Shown: positions 42,320 through 52,166 of the stretch, in pieces
Layout: every line of letters starts with the position of its first letter
Numbering within the stretch: position 1 is the stretch's first letter
Source of the DNA: CAVSDF01 sp963726715
GTDB taxonomy: Bacteria; Bacteroidota; Rhodothermia; Rhodothermales; BA12
Assembly: GCA_963726715.1 (NCBI GenBank)
Contig: CAVSDF010000010.1
Coordinates: 939,001 to 1,003,000, forward strand
Length of the DNA: 64,000 nucleotides
Direction of reading: 5' to 3'
The notes under the pieces: model-generated
Told to the model about the DNA's origin: nothing
Database searches by the model: none
What the model saw: the letters and a program-made list of their open reading frames with translations, nothing else
Position numbers and translations under genes: made by a program

Positions 42320-43726
42320 TTAGCGGATGACCGAGACGGGGCGCGACACCACGGCGCCGTCGGCGCTGTAGCGGACGTAGTAAACGCCTGCGGCCATGCC
42401 CGACGTGTCGAACGTCGTGCTCTGCTCGCCACCGGCCTGCACGCCATCGACGAGCGTCTGCACGAGGCGGCCGGCAACGTCGTAGAGCTCGATGCGAACC
42501 GGCGCACCGGCGAGGCCCTGGTAGCGGACCGTCGTCGTGCCACGCGTCGGGTTCGGGCCGACCGTCACGAGCACGTCATCCGGCACCCAGCGGCCGTAGC
42601 CGTCGATGGAGCTGGTGACCATCCGGGTGTACTTGCGCACGCCGAAGAGCTCGCCGCCGACGTTGCTGAACTGGCCGACGTACGCCGTATTTCCGTCCTG
42701 CGTGAACGCGATGGCGCGCGGGCGGCCTTCCGAGGGCAAGCCGCTGGACTGCGTGCCGTTCCAGACGATGCTGTCGCGCTTGGGCGGGAAGGGAACCGTC
42801 AGTTCGTTCGCGTTGAAGGCGTACCAGCGGTTGCGGAAGTACGGCGGCACCGGGAGATCGGTGGTCGATCCGGCGCCCATCCAGAGCTGCTTGGTGACCG
42901 GGTGCGTCGTGAAGGACTCGACGGCCATGCCGCGCAGGAGCGTGTCCGGCTTCGGGTTGAAGGCCGAGAACTCATCGGGGCGCTTGTACCGGTAGACGGC
43001 CTTCTTGTCGTACGGGAAGTGGTAGAGCGTATCGCCCGTCGCCGAGACGCCGGTGATGCGCGAGAACCCTTCGTCGAGCGGGACGACCGTCTCGAGGAAG
43101 GTCATCTGGGGGGTGTAGATCACGATCGCGTCGCCGGGGAAGACGCCGGTCACGTAGACGCGGCCCGTGCGGTCGACAGCGGGGCCGGAGAGGCCGTTTG
43201 CGGCGGTGCCGTTGAGCGAGGCGTCACGGACGCGCGAGATGCCAGCGCCGGTCGTGGCGTTGATCTTGAAGAGCGAGTTGAAGTGCGCGGCAATGATGTT
43301 GCCCTGAGCATCCATCGCAAGGCCGCGACCGCTGCGCGTCTCCCAGACCGGAGCCGCGCCCGGAGTGGCGCTGCGCGTGAGGTAGCCACCGAGCGTATCG
43401 CGCCGCGTACCGTCGGTGTAGTCGAGGAAGAGCAGCGGCGAGAACGACGCGGGCGTACCGTCGGGGTTGAAGATGTAGATGGCGTTGGTGATGCGCTTGA
43501 CACCGAGGGCAGGCACAAAGACACTGTCGCCGTTGCCAGCGTTGTTGGGCTGGATCCAGACCTTGCCCGCGCGGTCGACGACGATGCCGTGGGTCTGGCC
43601 GTGGGCCTTCCGCTGGGAGCTGTCCGGGAAGACGCGGGAGAACCCCCAGGACTGAGTCTGCGTCTGCGCCGACGCCACGATGGGCAGGGCGAGCGCCAGA
43701 ACGAGAAGTGGTAACAGCTTGCGCAT
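42320..43726 (-). CDS. Secreted propeller-like protein with T9SS type A sorting domain
   Basis: 468 residues. Signal peptide MRKLLPLLVLALALPIVASA; then propeller-like repeats (HGIVVDRAGKVWIQPNN, GRGLAMDAQGNIIAAHF, AVDRTGRVYVTGVFPGD, PRAIAFTQDGNTAYVGQF); then a C-terminal domain (VGPNPTRGTTTVRYQG, IELYDVAGRLVQTL, MAAGVYYVRYSADG) of the type A sorting class. It should be exported by the type IX system to the surface. It is the last gene of a five-gene minus-strand cluster. Ligand or activity is unknown. The ATG at 43726 gives the signal peptide. Confidence 0.82.
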   Translation of the reverse strand: MRKLLPLLVLALALPIVASAQTQTQSWGFSRVFPDSSQRKAHGQTHGIVVDRAGKVWIQPNNAGNGDSVFVPALGVKRITNAIYIFNPDGTPASFSPLLFLDYTDGTRRDTLGGYLTRSATPGAAPVWETRSGRGLAMDAQGNIIAAHFNSLFKINATTGAGISRVRDASLNGTAANGLSGPAVDRTGRVYVTGVFPGDAIVIYTPQMTFLETVVPLDEGFSRITGVSATGDTLYHFPYDKKAVYRYKRPDEFSAFNPKPDTLLRGMAVESFTTHPVTKQLWMGAGSTTDLPVPPYFRNRWYAFNANELTVPFPPKRDSIVWNGTQSSGLPSEGRPRAIAFTQDGNTAYVGQFSNVGGELFGVRKYTRMVTSSIDGYGRWVPDDVLVTVGPNPTRGTTTVRYQGLAGAPVRIELYDVAGRLVQTLVDGVQAGGEQSTTFDTSGMAAGVYYVRYSADGAVVSRPVSVIR

Positions 43727-43816
43727 GGTGCGTTGGGGTTGAATGAGGAGGTGAAGAAGGATACGACCGTGAGGCACCAAATGTGCCCGTCTCGTGAACC
43801 GCGTGAAGCTGAAAAC

Positions 43817-45079
43817 TCAGAGCTGCGCCGTCCGGAACGACTCGGCGACGATGAGATCGCCCGGCCCGGCGACCGACTTGGCGTCGCTGAGGATGCGGGC
43901 GCCGGAGATGAGCAGCTGGGTGTCGTTGAGCCAGCGCATCGCCGTCACCGTCCCACTGAGGAGGCCGGGGTAGTGCGAGACGATGGCCCCGGCGGGCGAG
44001 ACGCGGAGGACCGGCTCCTTGTAATCCGATCCCACGAGTACATCTCCCGACGCCGTCACGGCGAGCGCGTTGGGCGTGAGCGTCGCGTACTCACCGGTGA
44101 AGGCGACGAGTTGCGCCTCTCCGCTCACGGCACCGTTGGCGGCGACGGCATAGCGCCAGATGCCGCGCGTCGTGCCGCGCGTGCCGGCCACGAAGAGGGT
44201 GTTGCCCGCTTTCTCGATGGCCGTCACTTCGCCGTCGAACGGCGTGAGGGTGACGACCTTGGCCTGGTCGATGCGGTAGAAGCCACGCTGCGTGGCGTCG
44301 GGGTTCGTGTTCAGGCCTCCCGTCCAGACGGTGCCCTGCGGATCGACGTCGATCGCGCGAAGCGAGATGCGGTTGTCGCTGAGGTTCGCCCAGACCTGCT
44401 GCGCTGTCGCGGGGATGGTGAAGCGGAAGATGGCCTGCACGCCGCGCACGCCGTAGACCTGGTTGTCGAAGAAGCCCAGTTCGGGCCACTGGAAGGTCGT
44501 CGTGATCGAGGGCGTCGGCGGGGTGGCGCCGGTCACGCGCACGATGCCCTGAGAGACGGCGCCGAGGTTGAGTGAGGCATAGCCGACGCTCGCCGACGGA
44601 TCGGTGGCGACGCCGAAGACCGTGTTGGCGACGGCAAGCTCGCCCCAGCGCGTGAACGCGGTCTTGATGACGAACGGCGCCGACGGGCGGGCGAAGTTGG
44701 TGGCGCGAAGCACGCTCACCTGCACCGGCACCGCGTCGCCCGGCAGGTTCGGCACGCGCACGCGGATCTGCGTCGCCGTGACGGAGATGGGCGTGACGCG
44801 CTTGCCGCCGACGTACACGAAGGTGCTGTCGAGGCTCGGGTTGAAGTTCGAGCCGGTGATCGTGAGCGTCGTCAGGCCCGCCACATAGCTCGTGCCGATG
44901 AGCGGCGTGCCCGCATCGGGCGCCACCGAAGTGACGACGGGGTCCGGGCGCGTCTGGTACGCGCCCGCCTGGATCGGGTCGTAGAGCGACGGGCCAGTGG
45001 ACGTGTCGCAGCCGGACGCGAGTGCGGCGGTGGCGAGGAGGAGGGCGGGAGCGGAGAAGCGCATCGAGACGGGTCGCAT
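43817..45079 (-). CDS. IPT/TIG domain lipoprotein with propeller-like body
   Basis: 420 residues. A signal peptide (RFSAPALLLATAALASGC) with lipobox cysteine at residue 24 precedes an IPT/TIG immunoglobulin-like domain (DPVVTSVAPDAGTPLIGTSY, LTITGSNFNPSLDSTFVYVG) at about residues 45-130, then repeats of propeller character (IDVDPQGTVWTGGLN, GNTLFVAGTRGTTRGIWRY). It is probably an outer-membrane lipoprotein binding partner of the cluster. Codons 1 and 6 are both ATG (45079 and 45064), each after cg. Function unknown. Confidence 0.75.
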   Translation of the reverse strand: MRPVSMRFSAPALLLATAALASGCDTSTGPSLYDPIQAGAYQTRPDPVVTSVAPDAGTPLIGTSYVAGLTTLTITGSNFNPSLDSTFVYVGGKRVTPISVTATQIRVRVPNLPGDAVPVQVSVLRATNFARPSAPFVIKTAFTRWGELAVANTVFGVATDPSASVGYASLNLGAVSQGIVRVTGATPPTPSITTTFQWPELGFFDNQVYGVRGVQAIFRFTIPATAQQVWANLSDNRISLRAIDVDPQGTVWTGGLNTNPDATQRGFYRIDQAKVVTLTPFDGEVTAIEKAGNTLFVAGTRGTTRGIWRYAVAANGAVSGEAQLVAFTGEYATLTPNALAVTASGDVLVGSDYKEPVLRVSPAGAIVSHYPGLLSGTVTAMRWLNDTQLLISGARILSDAKSVAGPGDLIVAESFRTAQL

Positions 45080-45145
45080 CGGAAAGGCGTCGGGCGAGGG
45101 CCGAAGGAAAGGACGCCGCGCGGGATCACGCGGCGAAGATCGGGC

Positions 45146-46168
45146 TCAGAACGAGAAGCGGACGGCGGCGCGGTGGACGCGGCCAAACTGGTTGAACTCG
45201 CCGAAGTCGGTGTAGGCGTAGTCGAGACCGAGTCCGACACCGTAGAGCGTCCGCTGCACGCCGAGGCCGAGGCTGATGCCCTTCTCGTCGGACGGGGCGA
45301 CGTAGCCCGCGCGGAAGAAGAGCGTGTTCATGAACCCGTACTCGGCGCCGATGCGCACCTGCTCGTCGAAGTCCTGCGCGAGGTTGTTGTCGGCGGCAAG
45401 CGTCAGGCTGTGGACCGCCGGGTCGAGGCGCGCCGCGCGGGCCGCATCGACGGCGACGCCGATGTTGAGCGTGAGCGGCAGGCGGTTGTTCTCGGTGGCG
45501 AAGGCGACCTGCGAGGCGAAGTTGCGGGCGGCGACGGCGAAGTTGAGGCCGTAGAAGCCCGTCTTGTAGAGCATCCCGAAGTCGTAGACGAGCGTCCCTT
45601 CGGTGGCCTCGTCTGTCACGAGTTCGCCGTTGGTCGAGCGGCTCTTGACGGGGTTGCCGAGGTCCATGCTCGCGTAGCGCACCTGCCCCCCGACGGAGAA
45701 GCGGTCGGAGAGCGCCTTGGCGTAGCCCGCCCCGACGGCGTAGGCCATCGGGCGGAAGGTGCCGAGTTCGTCGTAGCCCTGCGCGTTGTTGGCGCGGATG
45801 GTCTCGATCTGCTCGCCGTAGTTGACGTGCTGCAGCGACAACCCGAACACTCCATAGCGCCCGCTCGATGGCGCGAACGTGGCGGCGGCGATGTTGTGGT
45901 CGACGTCGCCGATGAACTGCGTTTGGGCGACGCCGAGCTGCACGCTCGACTCCTGCCGCGCCATGCCCGCAGGGTTGTAGAAGAGCGTCGTCGGCAGGCC
46001 TTCGATGGCCGTGACGGCGTCGCCGAGTGAGGCGGCGCGCGGGTCGACGGAGACGCTGAGGAACTTCATCGTCGTCTGCGCCAGCTTCTTACGGTCCTGC
46101 GCATGGGCCGCAGGCAGGACGGCAGTGGCGAGGAAGGCAGCCGCGCAGAGGGGAACGGAGACGCGCAT
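45146..46168 (-). CDS. PorV/PorQ family outer-membrane protein
   Basis: 340 residues. A signal peptide (MRVSVPLCAAAFLATAVLPA) precedes KKLAQTTMKFLSVSVDPRAA and SLGDAVTAIEGLPTTLFYNPAGMA, the hallmark PorV/PorQ N-terminus. The barrel follows, ending RVHRAAVRFSF with terminal phenylalanine. PorV-type proteins are outer-membrane barrels that carry T9SS substrates to the surface attachment step. The presence of a T9SS cargo two genes downstream supports that role. The ATG at 46168 follows gatcccg. Confidence 0.88.
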   Translation of the reverse strand: MRVSVPLCAAAFLATAVLPAAHAQDRKKLAQTTMKFLSVSVDPRAASLGDAVTAIEGLPTTLFYNPAGMARQESSVQLGVAQTQFIGDVDHNIAAATFAPSSGRYGVFGLSLQHVNYGEQIETIRANNAQGYDELGTFRPMAYAVGAGYAKALSDRFSVGGQVRYASMDLGNPVKSRSTNGELVTDEATEGTLVYDFGMLYKTGFYGLNFAVAARNFASQVAFATENNRLPLTLNIGVAVDAARAARLDPAVHSLTLAADNNLAQDFDEQVRIGAEYGFMNTLFFRAGYVAPSDEKGISLGLGVQRTLYGVGLGLDYAYTDFGEFNQFGRVHRAAVRFSF

Positions 46169-46273
46169 CGGGATCGGCAGGGAAAGCAGTGGGCGCCACG
46201 GGGGCACCGGAGTCGGAAACGGCAGGACCGCGAGAGCAGAACCGAAAGACGGCAGCGCCGCCAGATCTGCAGG

Positions 46274-48481
46274 TCAGCGGATGACGGTGAACTTGAGCAG
46301 CAACGTCTGCCCATTGCGGTAGTCGCTGTTCGGGATGTCTTCGGTGACGGTCACGATGGCGAGGTAGACGCCGGAGGCAACGACCTGGCTGAAGCGGGTG
46401 ACGCCGTTCCAGTACTCGTCGCCCGAGCCGTTGGTGTGGTTGATCGTAAAGATCTTCTCGCCCAGCTCGGTATAGATATCGATCCTGCACTGCCCCGGCA
46501 GGTTGAGGAAGCCGATGCGGTCGGCCACGTCGTAGCGCGGTGAGGGCGAGACGGCGTCGCCGCGGCGGAAGCCGTCGGAGGCGAGGTAGAACGGGTTGGG
46601 CACGATGCGGATGGCGCTGAGCGCCGTCTCACCCTGCGGCCCGCCCTGCGGGCGCAGCAGCTGCGCCGGGCTGAAGGCCTGCGCGAGGTAGCGCGTCGAA
46701 CGCATCGGGCGCCCGGCGGGCACGCCGCCCTGCCCGTTGGTCATCCCCTTGACGGCCTGGATGTAGTAGAAGTAGTTGAGGCCGCGCGTCGGCGTCTTGT
46801 CGTCGTAGGTGCGGTCGCCGCCGGGGAGGGTGGCGATCTTCTCGGCCGGCTGGTCGTACTTGGCGACCGAGCGGTAGATCTCCCAGTTGTCGGGGGCCTC
46901 GCCGCTGTAGACGTCCCACTTGAGCTGCACGCGGTCGCCGCCGGAGTTGACGGAGAACTGGCTCGGCGGGCGTGGCGGCACCTGCAGCTTGTACTGCGAA
47001 TTGTAGTTGGCGATGGCGCGGCGGAACGTCTGGAAGAGCGAGTCGCGCCCGGTGAAGACCCACTCGTTCTTGGTCTTCGATTGGCCACGGAACGTGATGC
47101 GCCCGGCGTCGGTGTCGCGCGTGGCGGGGGCGAGGGCCTTGTAGGCGCGCCCGATGGCTTCGTTGGCCTCACGCGAGAGCCCCGATGCGGCTTCGGCGAT
47201 GACGAGTCGCACACTCTGGCCCGGCGCGAGCGTGTAGGGACCGAATCCCATGCCGGCGCTCTTGCCACCCGAGGTCGAACGCCCGTCCATGCCGACGACG
47301 TCGGACGGCGCAGCGGTCTGCTTCGGCAGGTCGTCCCGGCTGGTCGAGCCGACCACGCGGAAGGCGTGGCGATCGGTGGCGGTGCGCGTCATGAAGGCGT
47401 ACTCGTCCACCATCTTCGACTCGGTGAACGGCTCGTTGCGCGAGAGGAACGTCTCGTCCGAGTCGAAATACTTCATCGTCGTCGGCTGCGCGGCGTTGTC
47501 GGCCTTGTTCGTCGGCGAGGTGTCGGCGTGGAGGACGACGGCGCCGATGAACTGCGAGGCGCCGAGGCGTCCGAGGGTGTCGCTCGCGGCGATGCCGATC
47601 TGCGGCACGCTCTCACGCAGGATCGGCCCGCCGATGTTGTTGTACGAGAGCGTCTTGTCAGGGAAGAAGCCGTGCCAGGCGAACATGGCGCGGAAGTTCT
47701 CGTCGGCCCTGTCGCCGTAGCGGGCGCCCATGCCGTCGCCGCGCGCGTCGAGCATGTTGTTCTTGCCCCATCCGGACGCGTTGCCGACGAGGTAGCGGGT
47801 CTCGCGGGCCACCGACCAGCGCCACTGCAAGAACATCACCACGTCCTGCAGGGTCTGGCCCTGGAGTTCGATCTCGGGGTCCGAGTCGGTGTTGCCCGTG
47901 TTGGTGAGCGTGTACTCGATGATGTGGTAGTTGTCGTGCGACTCGTCGGCGAACTGCAGGATGCGGCGCTTGACGGTGAGGCCGAGAAGGGTGTTGATCT
48001 CCGAGAGGATGCCATGCTCGGCGGGGAACTCGGCATCGACGCGGTCGACCTGCATCGCCGCATCGGGCGTCGAGGCGGCGCCGTCGACGAAAACGACGGG
48101 GAGCGGTGAGCGCCCGACGAGTTCGAACAGTGTCGGCACGACCTCGCCCGAGCCGGTCACGCGCGGCCCGACGTGGATGACGCGGGCGGCGTAGCTCTTG
48201 CCGTCGGTGTCGCGGACGTTCTTGGCCCCGATCCACAGACCCTTGCCGGCCTGCATGTCGGTGACGGTCCAGAGGCCGGGCCAGCGGAAGCCGTACTGCT
48301 GCATCGCGACGAAGCCCTCCTCTTTCTCGGCGCCCGCGTTCGAGTACCAGTTGTGGAGCGAGCCTCCGGAGAGCCATTTGTTGACGCCCTGCGCGTGCGC
48401 GCCGGGACCGGGCACGAGGGCCGCGGCGGCGAGGGCGAGAGGGACGGAACGGAGAGCCGTGCGGGCGAGGTATCGGAGCAT
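46274..48481 (-). CDS. Secreted protein with fibronectin type III domain and T9SS-like C-terminus
   Basis: 735 residues. A signal peptide (ALRSVPLALAAAALVPGPGA) is followed by a large beta-rich region (NKWLSGGSLHNWYSNAGAEK, ILQFADESHDNYHIIEYTLT), an FnIII domain (DRVQLKWDVYSGEAPDNWEI to NYFYYIQAVKG) at about residues 515-590, and a C-terminal region (IRIVPNPFYLASDGF, CRIDIYTELGEKIFTI, VASGVYLAIVTV, LLLKFTVIR). The latter resembles the sorting-domain class. Export by the type IX system is inferred. It sits between the TonB receptor and PorV/PorQ genes. The ATG at 48481 follows cgacg. Confidence 0.78.
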   Translation of the reverse strand: MLRYLARTALRSVPLALAAAALVPGPGAHAQGVNKWLSGGSLHNWYSNAGAEKEEGFVAMQQYGFRWPGLWTVTDMQAGKGLWIGAKNVRDTDGKSYAARVIHVGPRVTGSGEVVPTLFELVGRSPLPVVFVDGAASTPDAAMQVDRVDAEFPAEHGILSEINTLLGLTVKRRILQFADESHDNYHIIEYTLTNTGNTDSDPEIELQGQTLQDVVMFLQWRWSVARETRYLVGNASGWGKNNMLDARGDGMGARYGDRADENFRAMFAWHGFFPDKTLSYNNIGGPILRESVPQIGIAASDTLGRLGASQFIGAVVLHADTSPTNKADNAAQPTTMKYFDSDETFLSRNEPFTESKMVDEYAFMTRTATDRHAFRVVGSTSRDDLPKQTAAPSDVVGMDGRSTSGGKSAGMGFGPYTLAPGQSVRLVIAEAASGLSREANEAIGRAYKALAPATRDTDAGRITFRGQSKTKNEWVFTGRDSLFQTFRRAIANYNSQYKLQVPPRPPSQFSVNSGGDRVQLKWDVYSGEAPDNWEIYRSVAKYDQPAEKIATLPGGDRTYDDKTPTRGLNYFYYIQAVKGMTNGQGGVPAGRPMRSTRYLAQAFSPAQLLRPQGGPQGETALSAIRIVPNPFYLASDGFRRGDAVSPSPRYDVADRIGFLNLPGQCRIDIYTELGEKIFTINHTNGSGDEYWNGVTRFSQVVASGVYLAIVTVTEDIPNSDYRNGQTLLLKFTVIR

Positions 48482-48617
48482 CGTCGGGGCGAGGCAGGGG
48501 CGCCGCGGAGGGCGGCGGATCGGATCGAGGCGGGAGGGCACGCGTGCGTCCAAAGGGACGCAGCGGCGGGGCGATGGGCGGAGCGCAGATGCCGGAGCAC
48601 CTGCGCCGCCCGAGCGC

Positions 48618-51600
48618 TCAGAGGTTCAGGCGCAGGCCGAAGTAGACGGCGCGCGGGTTGAAGAAGGTCAGGAAGCTCTGGTTGGGCATGTCGATGTACG
48701 CCTTGTCGTCGAGCACCTGCTGGAGGCGGTTCGAATCGACGGCCTGCCAGGCGCCGCTGGCGTAGGTCAGGTACTCGCCGGTCGCGCGCTCGAAGTAGAT
48801 GGCCTTCGGATCGGCACCGGTAAAGGTGGCGCGCTCGGCAATGGAGAACATCGGCTGGTAGGCGACGCCGGAGCGGCGGTATGATCCCGGACGGTCGTCG
48901 CCGACGATGTTCGTGTACTCCTTCTTCTCAGCCTCCGGCAGGTGCAGGCTGGCGAAGTAGCGGTTGCGGTCGGGCGTGTCGGAGAACCCGTTCGTCGAGA
49001 GGCGCTTCTGGTTGAGCAGGTTCGAGATGTCGGCGAAGAACTGCACCCGGCGGTCGGCGACGCGGAAGTCGCGGGCGAGGCGGAGGTCGAGGTTGGTGAA
49101 GTTGACGTAGCGCAGGTTGTTGACGACGTCCTCGCGCGAGCCGCCGCCGTCGATCCACGTCGCGTACGACCCGGCGCGGTACGTCCCCACGAACGCGGCC
49201 AGCCATCCGCCGAGCGGGTTGCTCCCGGCGACCTTCGGCCCGAATTCGTTGGGGCTGCGCACGTTCAGACCAGCGCGCCCGTAGGGCTGCGCGAGGGGCC
49301 GAAACTCGGCGGTGCGGCGGTAGCTGTCGTTCTGCTCGTTCTCGCGCTGCGTCGTCGGGTTCTGGCTCGCCACCGGCAGGCCGAAGCGCCCCGACGTGGC
49401 CACCATGTACGTGTAGTTGACGAACCCGTTGACGATGCGTCCGCGGCGCTTCTCGAAGGTCAGCTCGAAGCCGCGCGTGTCGGCGTAGCCGTTCGGCTCG
49501 CTCTTCGAGTAGGCGACCGAGTTGGCGCCGAAGCCGTTGTAGGTCACCGTGAGCGGCTCGAAGAACGTGTTCTTGTAGTAGCCCGTCGCGCGGACGAGGA
49601 AGCGCTTCAGCACCTCTTGCTCGTATCCGACTTCGTAGGCGATGGTCTTCGGCAGCGGCGCGTTCGGATCGGCGATGCGGGTCACCTTGCGCGTCTGATC
49701 GAGGAAGCTGACCTGGTAGAGGTCGTCCGGGTTGGGGATGCTGCGGAAGTGCCCGTAGTTGACGAAGAGCTTGCTCGCCGTCGTGATCGGGAACGAGATG
49801 CCGAGGCGGGGGCTGAGCGTGATGAGGCGCTTCGTCGAGGTCTGGCGCGCGGTGTCGAGGCGCTCGGCGCTCAGGAAGGCGCTCGAGAAGTTGTCGAGGT
49901 CGTACCACGTACCGCCCGCGTGGCTCTGGTCGAGGCGGAGGCCGAGGTTGGCGACGAGGCCGCGGTACTCGAGTTTGGTCTGCGCGTAGGCCGCGGCGCG
50001 CGTCGGCGAACGGTCCCAGCGCGTGTTGAAGTTGGAGCCCTGCAGGTACGCGTCGTACTGGCCGTAGTTGATCTGGCTGCGCGTGAGGTTGTACTCGAAC
50101 CCGGTCTTGACCTGGATAGCGCGTGTCAGCTGGTTCGTGTAGTCGCCCTTGAGGTTGTAGGCGGCCGTGCGGCTCGTGTCACGCGTCGTCGAGAAGCCGA
50201 GGCCCATGCTCATCCCCTCGACACCCGTCGACGGGCCGATGGCGAGGCCGTACGGGCCTTCGTCGAAGCCGACGCCGCCGAAGGTGGCGACGATGCTCGT
50301 GTCGCGGAATTCGTTGGGGTTAACGTCGTAGAACGAGGCGTAGCGCGTCAGGCGAACTTCGTAGAAGGCCTTGGGGCTAAGGATGTGCGCGAGGCGCGCA
50401 CCGATCATGAAGTCACGCGTGCGCACCGGCGCCCAGTAATCGGTGCCGAAGAGGCGCCCGGAGATGATCTTGGAGTCGCCCGTGAACTGCCCGGCCATGC
50501 CGGTTGAGCTGAAGACGCCGGGCTGCCCGGCGCGCGAGGACGCCGTGCCCTCGACAGAGCCGTAGAGGCTCTCGACGCTCAGCTTGACGTTCTTCGTGAG
50601 GTCGGTCGTCAGCTTGCCCGTGAAGGTCTGCTGGGCGTAGCGGTCGCGCGAGAGCGGGATGAAGTACATCGCCTGGTCGCGCTTCAGGGCGGCGTAGAAG
50701 CGCGTGCCGCCGTAGCGGTTCAGCAGCGGCACCGGCCCGCCGAGGCCGACATCGATGTTGTAGTCCGGCTGCGTGATCTTGAACGTCTTGCGGTGCTGGT
50801 AGAGGAAGGCCTGGTAGAGCGCCTCAGGCGTCATGTCGTCCTTCGTGTCGGGCGTGGCGATGCGGCGCTCCGACTCGGCGATCCATCCACCGAAGGCGGG
50901 GTAAGAATCCTGCGTGTACTTGTCCCACGCGCCGTTCGAGGTGCCGGTGAAGGCGACCGCCGGGTCGACGAAGGGGCGGATGAAGTACGCGTCCTCGGAG
51001 TTCGGCGTCGTGCCGAAGGTCTTCGAGGCCGCGGGCGTCAGGCGGATCTGCGTGTCGAGGTTGTAGCGGTACCGGCTGCCTTCCTTCGTGACGACGTTGA
51101 TGAGGCCGCTTCGCACGTTGCCGTACTCGGCGTTGAAACCGCCGGTGACGAGCTGCACCTCCTGCACCGACGAGATCGGGATGCCGGTGTAGGCCGTGCC
51201 GGTGCGCTCGTCGCGGAGCGTGAGGCCGTTGAGGTTGAACTGGAGCTGGTCGGCCCCTGAGCCACGCACGCTGAGGCCCTCGACGCCCGCCTGCAGCGCG
51301 ATCGCGCTCGTGATGTTGGCGATGGGGAGGCGTTCGAGCTGCTCGGCGGTGACGTTGGTGCGCGAGGACGACACGTCGGTCTCGACGACCGGGCGCTCGG
51401 CGGTGATGATGACCTCCTGCCCTTCGACTTCCTCCTCGCGCAGCTTCAGGTTGATCGTCGTCGTCTGGTCGATGTTGACGCGCACGTTCTCGACGATCTG
51501 CGTCGCGTACCCGACCGCGCTCACGCGCAGCGTGATGGTACCGGGCGGCAAGCCGATGATCGAGTAGAACCCGTCGATGTCGGTCGCCGCGCCGCGCGCC

Positions 51601-51755
51601 GTGCCGTCGACGAGGACGTTGATGCCGGGAAGGCCTTCGCCGGAGCGAAAGTCGGTGACCTGACCGGAGACCTTGCCGGTCTGCGCCGATGCCGTCGTCG
51701 CGGCAAAGACGAGGAGCAGGAAGAGACTGGCGGTGCGCAGGAGCAGTCGGAGCAT
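48618..51755 (-). CDS. TonB-dependent receptor, first gene of a five-gene outer-membrane cluster
   Basis: 1045 residues. Signal peptide (MLRLLLRTASLFLLLVFAA); carboxypeptidase-regulatory-like domain (KVSGQVTDFRSGEGLPGINV, residues about 27-110); plug domain (VEGLSVRGSGADQLQFNLNG, VQEVQLVTGGFNAEYGNVRS); long beta-barrel ending ARAVYFGLRLNL. It imports an unknown ligand across the outer membrane or serves as a surface receptor. Four further genes follow in the same direction with gaps of about 65-140 bases: an FnIII protein, PorV/PorQ, an IPT lipoprotein and a T9SS cargo. I chose the ATG at 51755 over a GTG at 51767. Confidence 0.88.
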   Translation of the reverse strand: MLRLLLRTASLFLLLVFAATTASAQTGKVSGQVTDFRSGEGLPGINVLVDGTARGAATDIDGFYSIIGLPPGTITLRVSAVGYATQIVENVRVNIDQTTTINLKLREEEVEGQEVIITAERPVVETDVSSSRTNVTAEQLERLPIANITSAIALQAGVEGLSVRGSGADQLQFNLNGLTLRDERTGTAYTGIPISSVQEVQLVTGGFNAEYGNVRSGLINVVTKEGSRYRYNLDTQIRLTPAASKTFGTTPNSEDAYFIRPFVDPAVAFTGTSNGAWDKYTQDSYPAFGGWIAESERRIATPDTKDDMTPEALYQAFLYQHRKTFKITQPDYNIDVGLGGPVPLLNRYGGTRFYAALKRDQAMYFIPLSRDRYAQQTFTGKLTTDLTKNVKLSVESLYGSVEGTASSRAGQPGVFSSTGMAGQFTGDSKIISGRLFGTDYWAPVRTRDFMIGARLAHILSPKAFYEVRLTRYASFYDVNPNEFRDTSIVATFGGVGFDEGPYGLAIGPSTGVEGMSMGLGFSTTRDTSRTAAYNLKGDYTNQLTRAIQVKTGFEYNLTRSQINYGQYDAYLQGSNFNTRWDRSPTRAAAYAQTKLEYRGLVANLGLRLDQSHAGGTWYDLDNFSSAFLSAERLDTARQTSTKRLITLSPRLGISFPITTASKLFVNYGHFRSIPNPDDLYQVSFLDQTRKVTRIADPNAPLPKTIAYEVGYEQEVLKRFLVRATGYYKNTFFEPLTVTYNGFGANSVAYSKSEPNGYADTRGFELTFEKRRGRIVNGFVNYTYMVATSGRFGLPVASQNPTTQRENEQNDSYRRTAEFRPLAQPYGRAGLNVRSPNEFGPKVAGSNPLGGWLAAFVGTYRAGSYATWIDGGGSREDVVNNLRYVNFTNLDLRLARDFRVADRRVQFFADISNLLNQKRLSTNGFSDTPDRNRYFASLHLPEAEKKEYTNIVGDDRPGSYRRSGVAYQPMFSIAERATFTGADPKAIYFERATGEYLTYASGAWQAVDSNRLQQVLDDKAYIDMPNQSFLTFFNPRAVYFGLRLNL

Positions 51756-52087
51756 GGCGAGCGGCACGGGTTGGCACTAACGGAGGGGCTGCGTCGCCAG
51801 GGGTGGACCGGTCGCCAGAAAAGCGCTTGCGAAGCGCCGGGGGCAAAGGTCCGCACCTGTCGCGGCATCAGAGGTCAACTTACGCCGCTGCGCGACGCGT
51901 GACAAGCCCGTCACCTGTGCCCTGCCCCCGTTCACCTCGTTCTCGTGCGCGTTCGGGCATTTCATCCGAGGACGCGGCGGCGTGGCAGAAAGGAGCTTCC
52001 CGGACGCTTCACAGGCTGGTCACGCCCGCGCCTTGACGCTCCCGCGGTCGCGCCGTATCATAGCGGTCCCTGCCCCGGCAGGGGTGT
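51756..52087. other. Intergenic region upstream of the TonB cluster and tRNA-Asp
   Basis: About 330 bases between the divergent TonB receptor and tRNA-Asp. A short perfect inverted repeat (GTGAC-aagccc-GTCAC, 51899-51914) could be an operator but is only five bases per arm. No gene or dispersed repeat is visible. Confidence 0.35.
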
Positions 52088-52161
52088 GGTGTGGTAGTTC
52101 AGTCGGTTAGAATGCCGCCCTGTCACGGCGGAGGTCGCGGGTTCGAGTCCCGTCCGCACCG
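52088..52161 (+). tRNA. tRNA-Asp (anticodon GUC)
   Basis: Cloverleaf starting GGTGTGGTAGTTCAGTCGGT. The anticodon stem is CCGCC/GGCGG with loop CTGTCAC, giving GTC. The T-arm is GCGGGTTCGAGTCCCGT and the acceptor 3' side is CCGCACC with discriminator G. CCA is not encoded (CGC follows). Confidence 0.93.
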
Positions 52162-52166
52162 CGCAC

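Noticed and set aside
51899..51914. Operator for the TonB cluster
   Set aside because: Five-base arms are expected by chance in this GC-rich spacer; not listed as a regulatory site.
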